Source of the DNA: Pontimonas sp.
GTDB taxonomy: Bacteria > Actinomycetota > Actinomycetes > Actinomycetales > Microbacteriaceae
DNA length: 5,483 bases
Assembly (NCBI GenBank): GCA_021741945.1
Contig: JAIOWV010000086.1
Location: forward strand, 1-5,483
Direction: 5' to 3'
Shown: in pieces, positions 5,014 through 5,483 of the stretch
How positions within the stretch are numbered: the first letter of the stretch is position 1
How the letters are laid out: each line of letters starts with the position of its first letter
Notes under the pieces: generated by a model
The model's database searches: none
Told to the model about the DNA's origin: nothing
The model's input: the letters and a program-made list of their open reading frames with translations, nothing else
Translations under genes and position numbers: made by a program

Positions 5014-5483
5014 GTGGAAACTCGCCTGGCCCAGCGCCGCGCTGCTCGTGCGCGCCAGCGATCGGCGATTCTTGGTGTGACCGGGGAGCTTCTGATCACA
5101 GCAGGCGTCCTGATGGGCTTGTTCTGGGTGTGGTTTATCTTCATCAACGATGTCGTCGTCGGGGCAGAGCAGAACACCGCTGGGGCAGAGTTATCACAAT
5201 CTTTCTCCGAGGAGGCGGACAAGGGGACATTCGGAAAGGCATACGGGTCTTCTGAGGGCCGCGCCGATACTGGTGAACCACCGGTTGTCGTGGCTGATGG
5301 CGAGGGACAAGCTTTTGCCACGTTGTACATCCCTCGATTTGGGGAGGATTTTGTCCGCCCCATTGCTGAGGGGGTGGACCTTGCCACTGTGCTGAATAAC
5401 CCACGACTCGGAGTCGGACGCTACTCAGAGACTCAAGATTTGGGCGAGGTCGGCAACTTCGCCATCGCTGCCCACCGCACAAC
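5014..5483 (+). CDS. Class E sortase, 5' part (runs off the window)
   Basis: 156 codons plus two bases of an open frame reach the window end with no stop. The product is a class E sortase, a membrane-anchored cysteine transpeptidase that joins surface proteins to the cell wall. An arginine/alanine-rich cytoplasmic N-terminus (1-18) precedes one anchor helix at about 24-46. A polar, acidic linker of about 50 residues leads into the sortase barrel at FATLYIPRFGEDFVRPIAEG (101-120). GEVGNFAIAAHRT at 144-156 carries the catalytic His154; the catalytic Cys and Arg should lie beyond the window. The VLNNPRLGVGRY stretch (126-137) seems two or three residues longer than the usual VLNTGVGHY. The GTG start is supported by TAAACT six bases upstream and by the basic N-terminus. 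Class E enzymes of Streptomyces recognise LAxTG sorting signals; substrates here are unseen. It is divergent from crgA, as is usual. Confidence 0.92.
   Translation, partial: METRLAQRRAARARQRSAILGVTGELLITAGVLMGLFWVWFIFINDVVVGAEQNTAGAELSQSFSEEADKGTFGKAYGSSEGRADTGEPPVVVADGEGQAFATLYIPRFGEDFVRPIAEGVDLATVLNNPRLGVGRYSETQDLGEVGNFAIAAHRT

Noticed and set aside
5001..5482. Minus-strand open frames across the sortase region
   Set aside because: The plus frame encodes an unmistakable sortase with its catalytic His; the antisense products are low-complexity.
1..5483. CRISPR array, insertion sequence, tRNA, rRNA or riboswitch
   Set aside because: No regularly spaced repeats, transposase or terminal inverted repeats, cloverleaf sequences or long structured leaders were seen; all gaps are short.

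Overview
The window looks like an origin-proximal piece of an actinobacterial chromosome. I place it in or near the Microbacteriaceae, and its moderate GC content recalls the small-genome aquatic members of that family. This placement is inferred from gene content and order; no marker gene was searched. The strongest clue is the run ppiA (cyclophilin) - rhomboid protease with a zinc-binding N-terminus - crgA - class E sortase, an order common near dnaA/gyrA in Actinobacteria and usually followed by pabA/trpG and the pknA/pknB/rodA/pbpA division cluster.

Layout. Positions 47-694 (minus) encode a LysE/RhtB-type exporter. It is divergent from an EamA/DMT transporter at 809-1747 (plus). The EamA gene converges on an unrecognised eight-helix membrane protein (1744-2745, minus), and their stop codons interlock on one CTAG. 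Upstream of that gene on the same strand is a small tail-anchored protein (2797-3165, minus) whose C-terminus resembles the actinobacterial DLW-39 family. It is divergent from a two-gene unit, ppiA (3274-3813) and the rhomboid protease (3813-4652), which overlap by one base. The rhomboid gene converges on crgA (4711-4947, minus). The 58 bp between them hold a perfect DnaA box and compact dyads, one of which runs into the crgA 3' end. crgA is divergent from a class E sortase (5014 to the window end) that is cut just after its catalytic histidine.

Function. The left half is export and membrane proteins of unknown substrate. The right half is envelope and division housekeeping: protein folding, intramembrane proteolysis, septum control by CrgA and covalent surface anchoring by sortase. 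No mobile element, CRISPR array, tRNA or rRNA was seen, and no intergenic gap exceeds about 115 bp.

The most notable signals are promoter-level. Five genes have a -10-like hexamer only 6-7 bases before the chosen start codon, which predicts leaderless mRNAs. Three minus-strand genes use the identical hexamer TAGACT. I did not find a clearly new multi-gene system. The best leads are the DLW-tailed protein, the internally repeated eight-helix protein and the dyad/DnaA-box cluster at 4656-4722.
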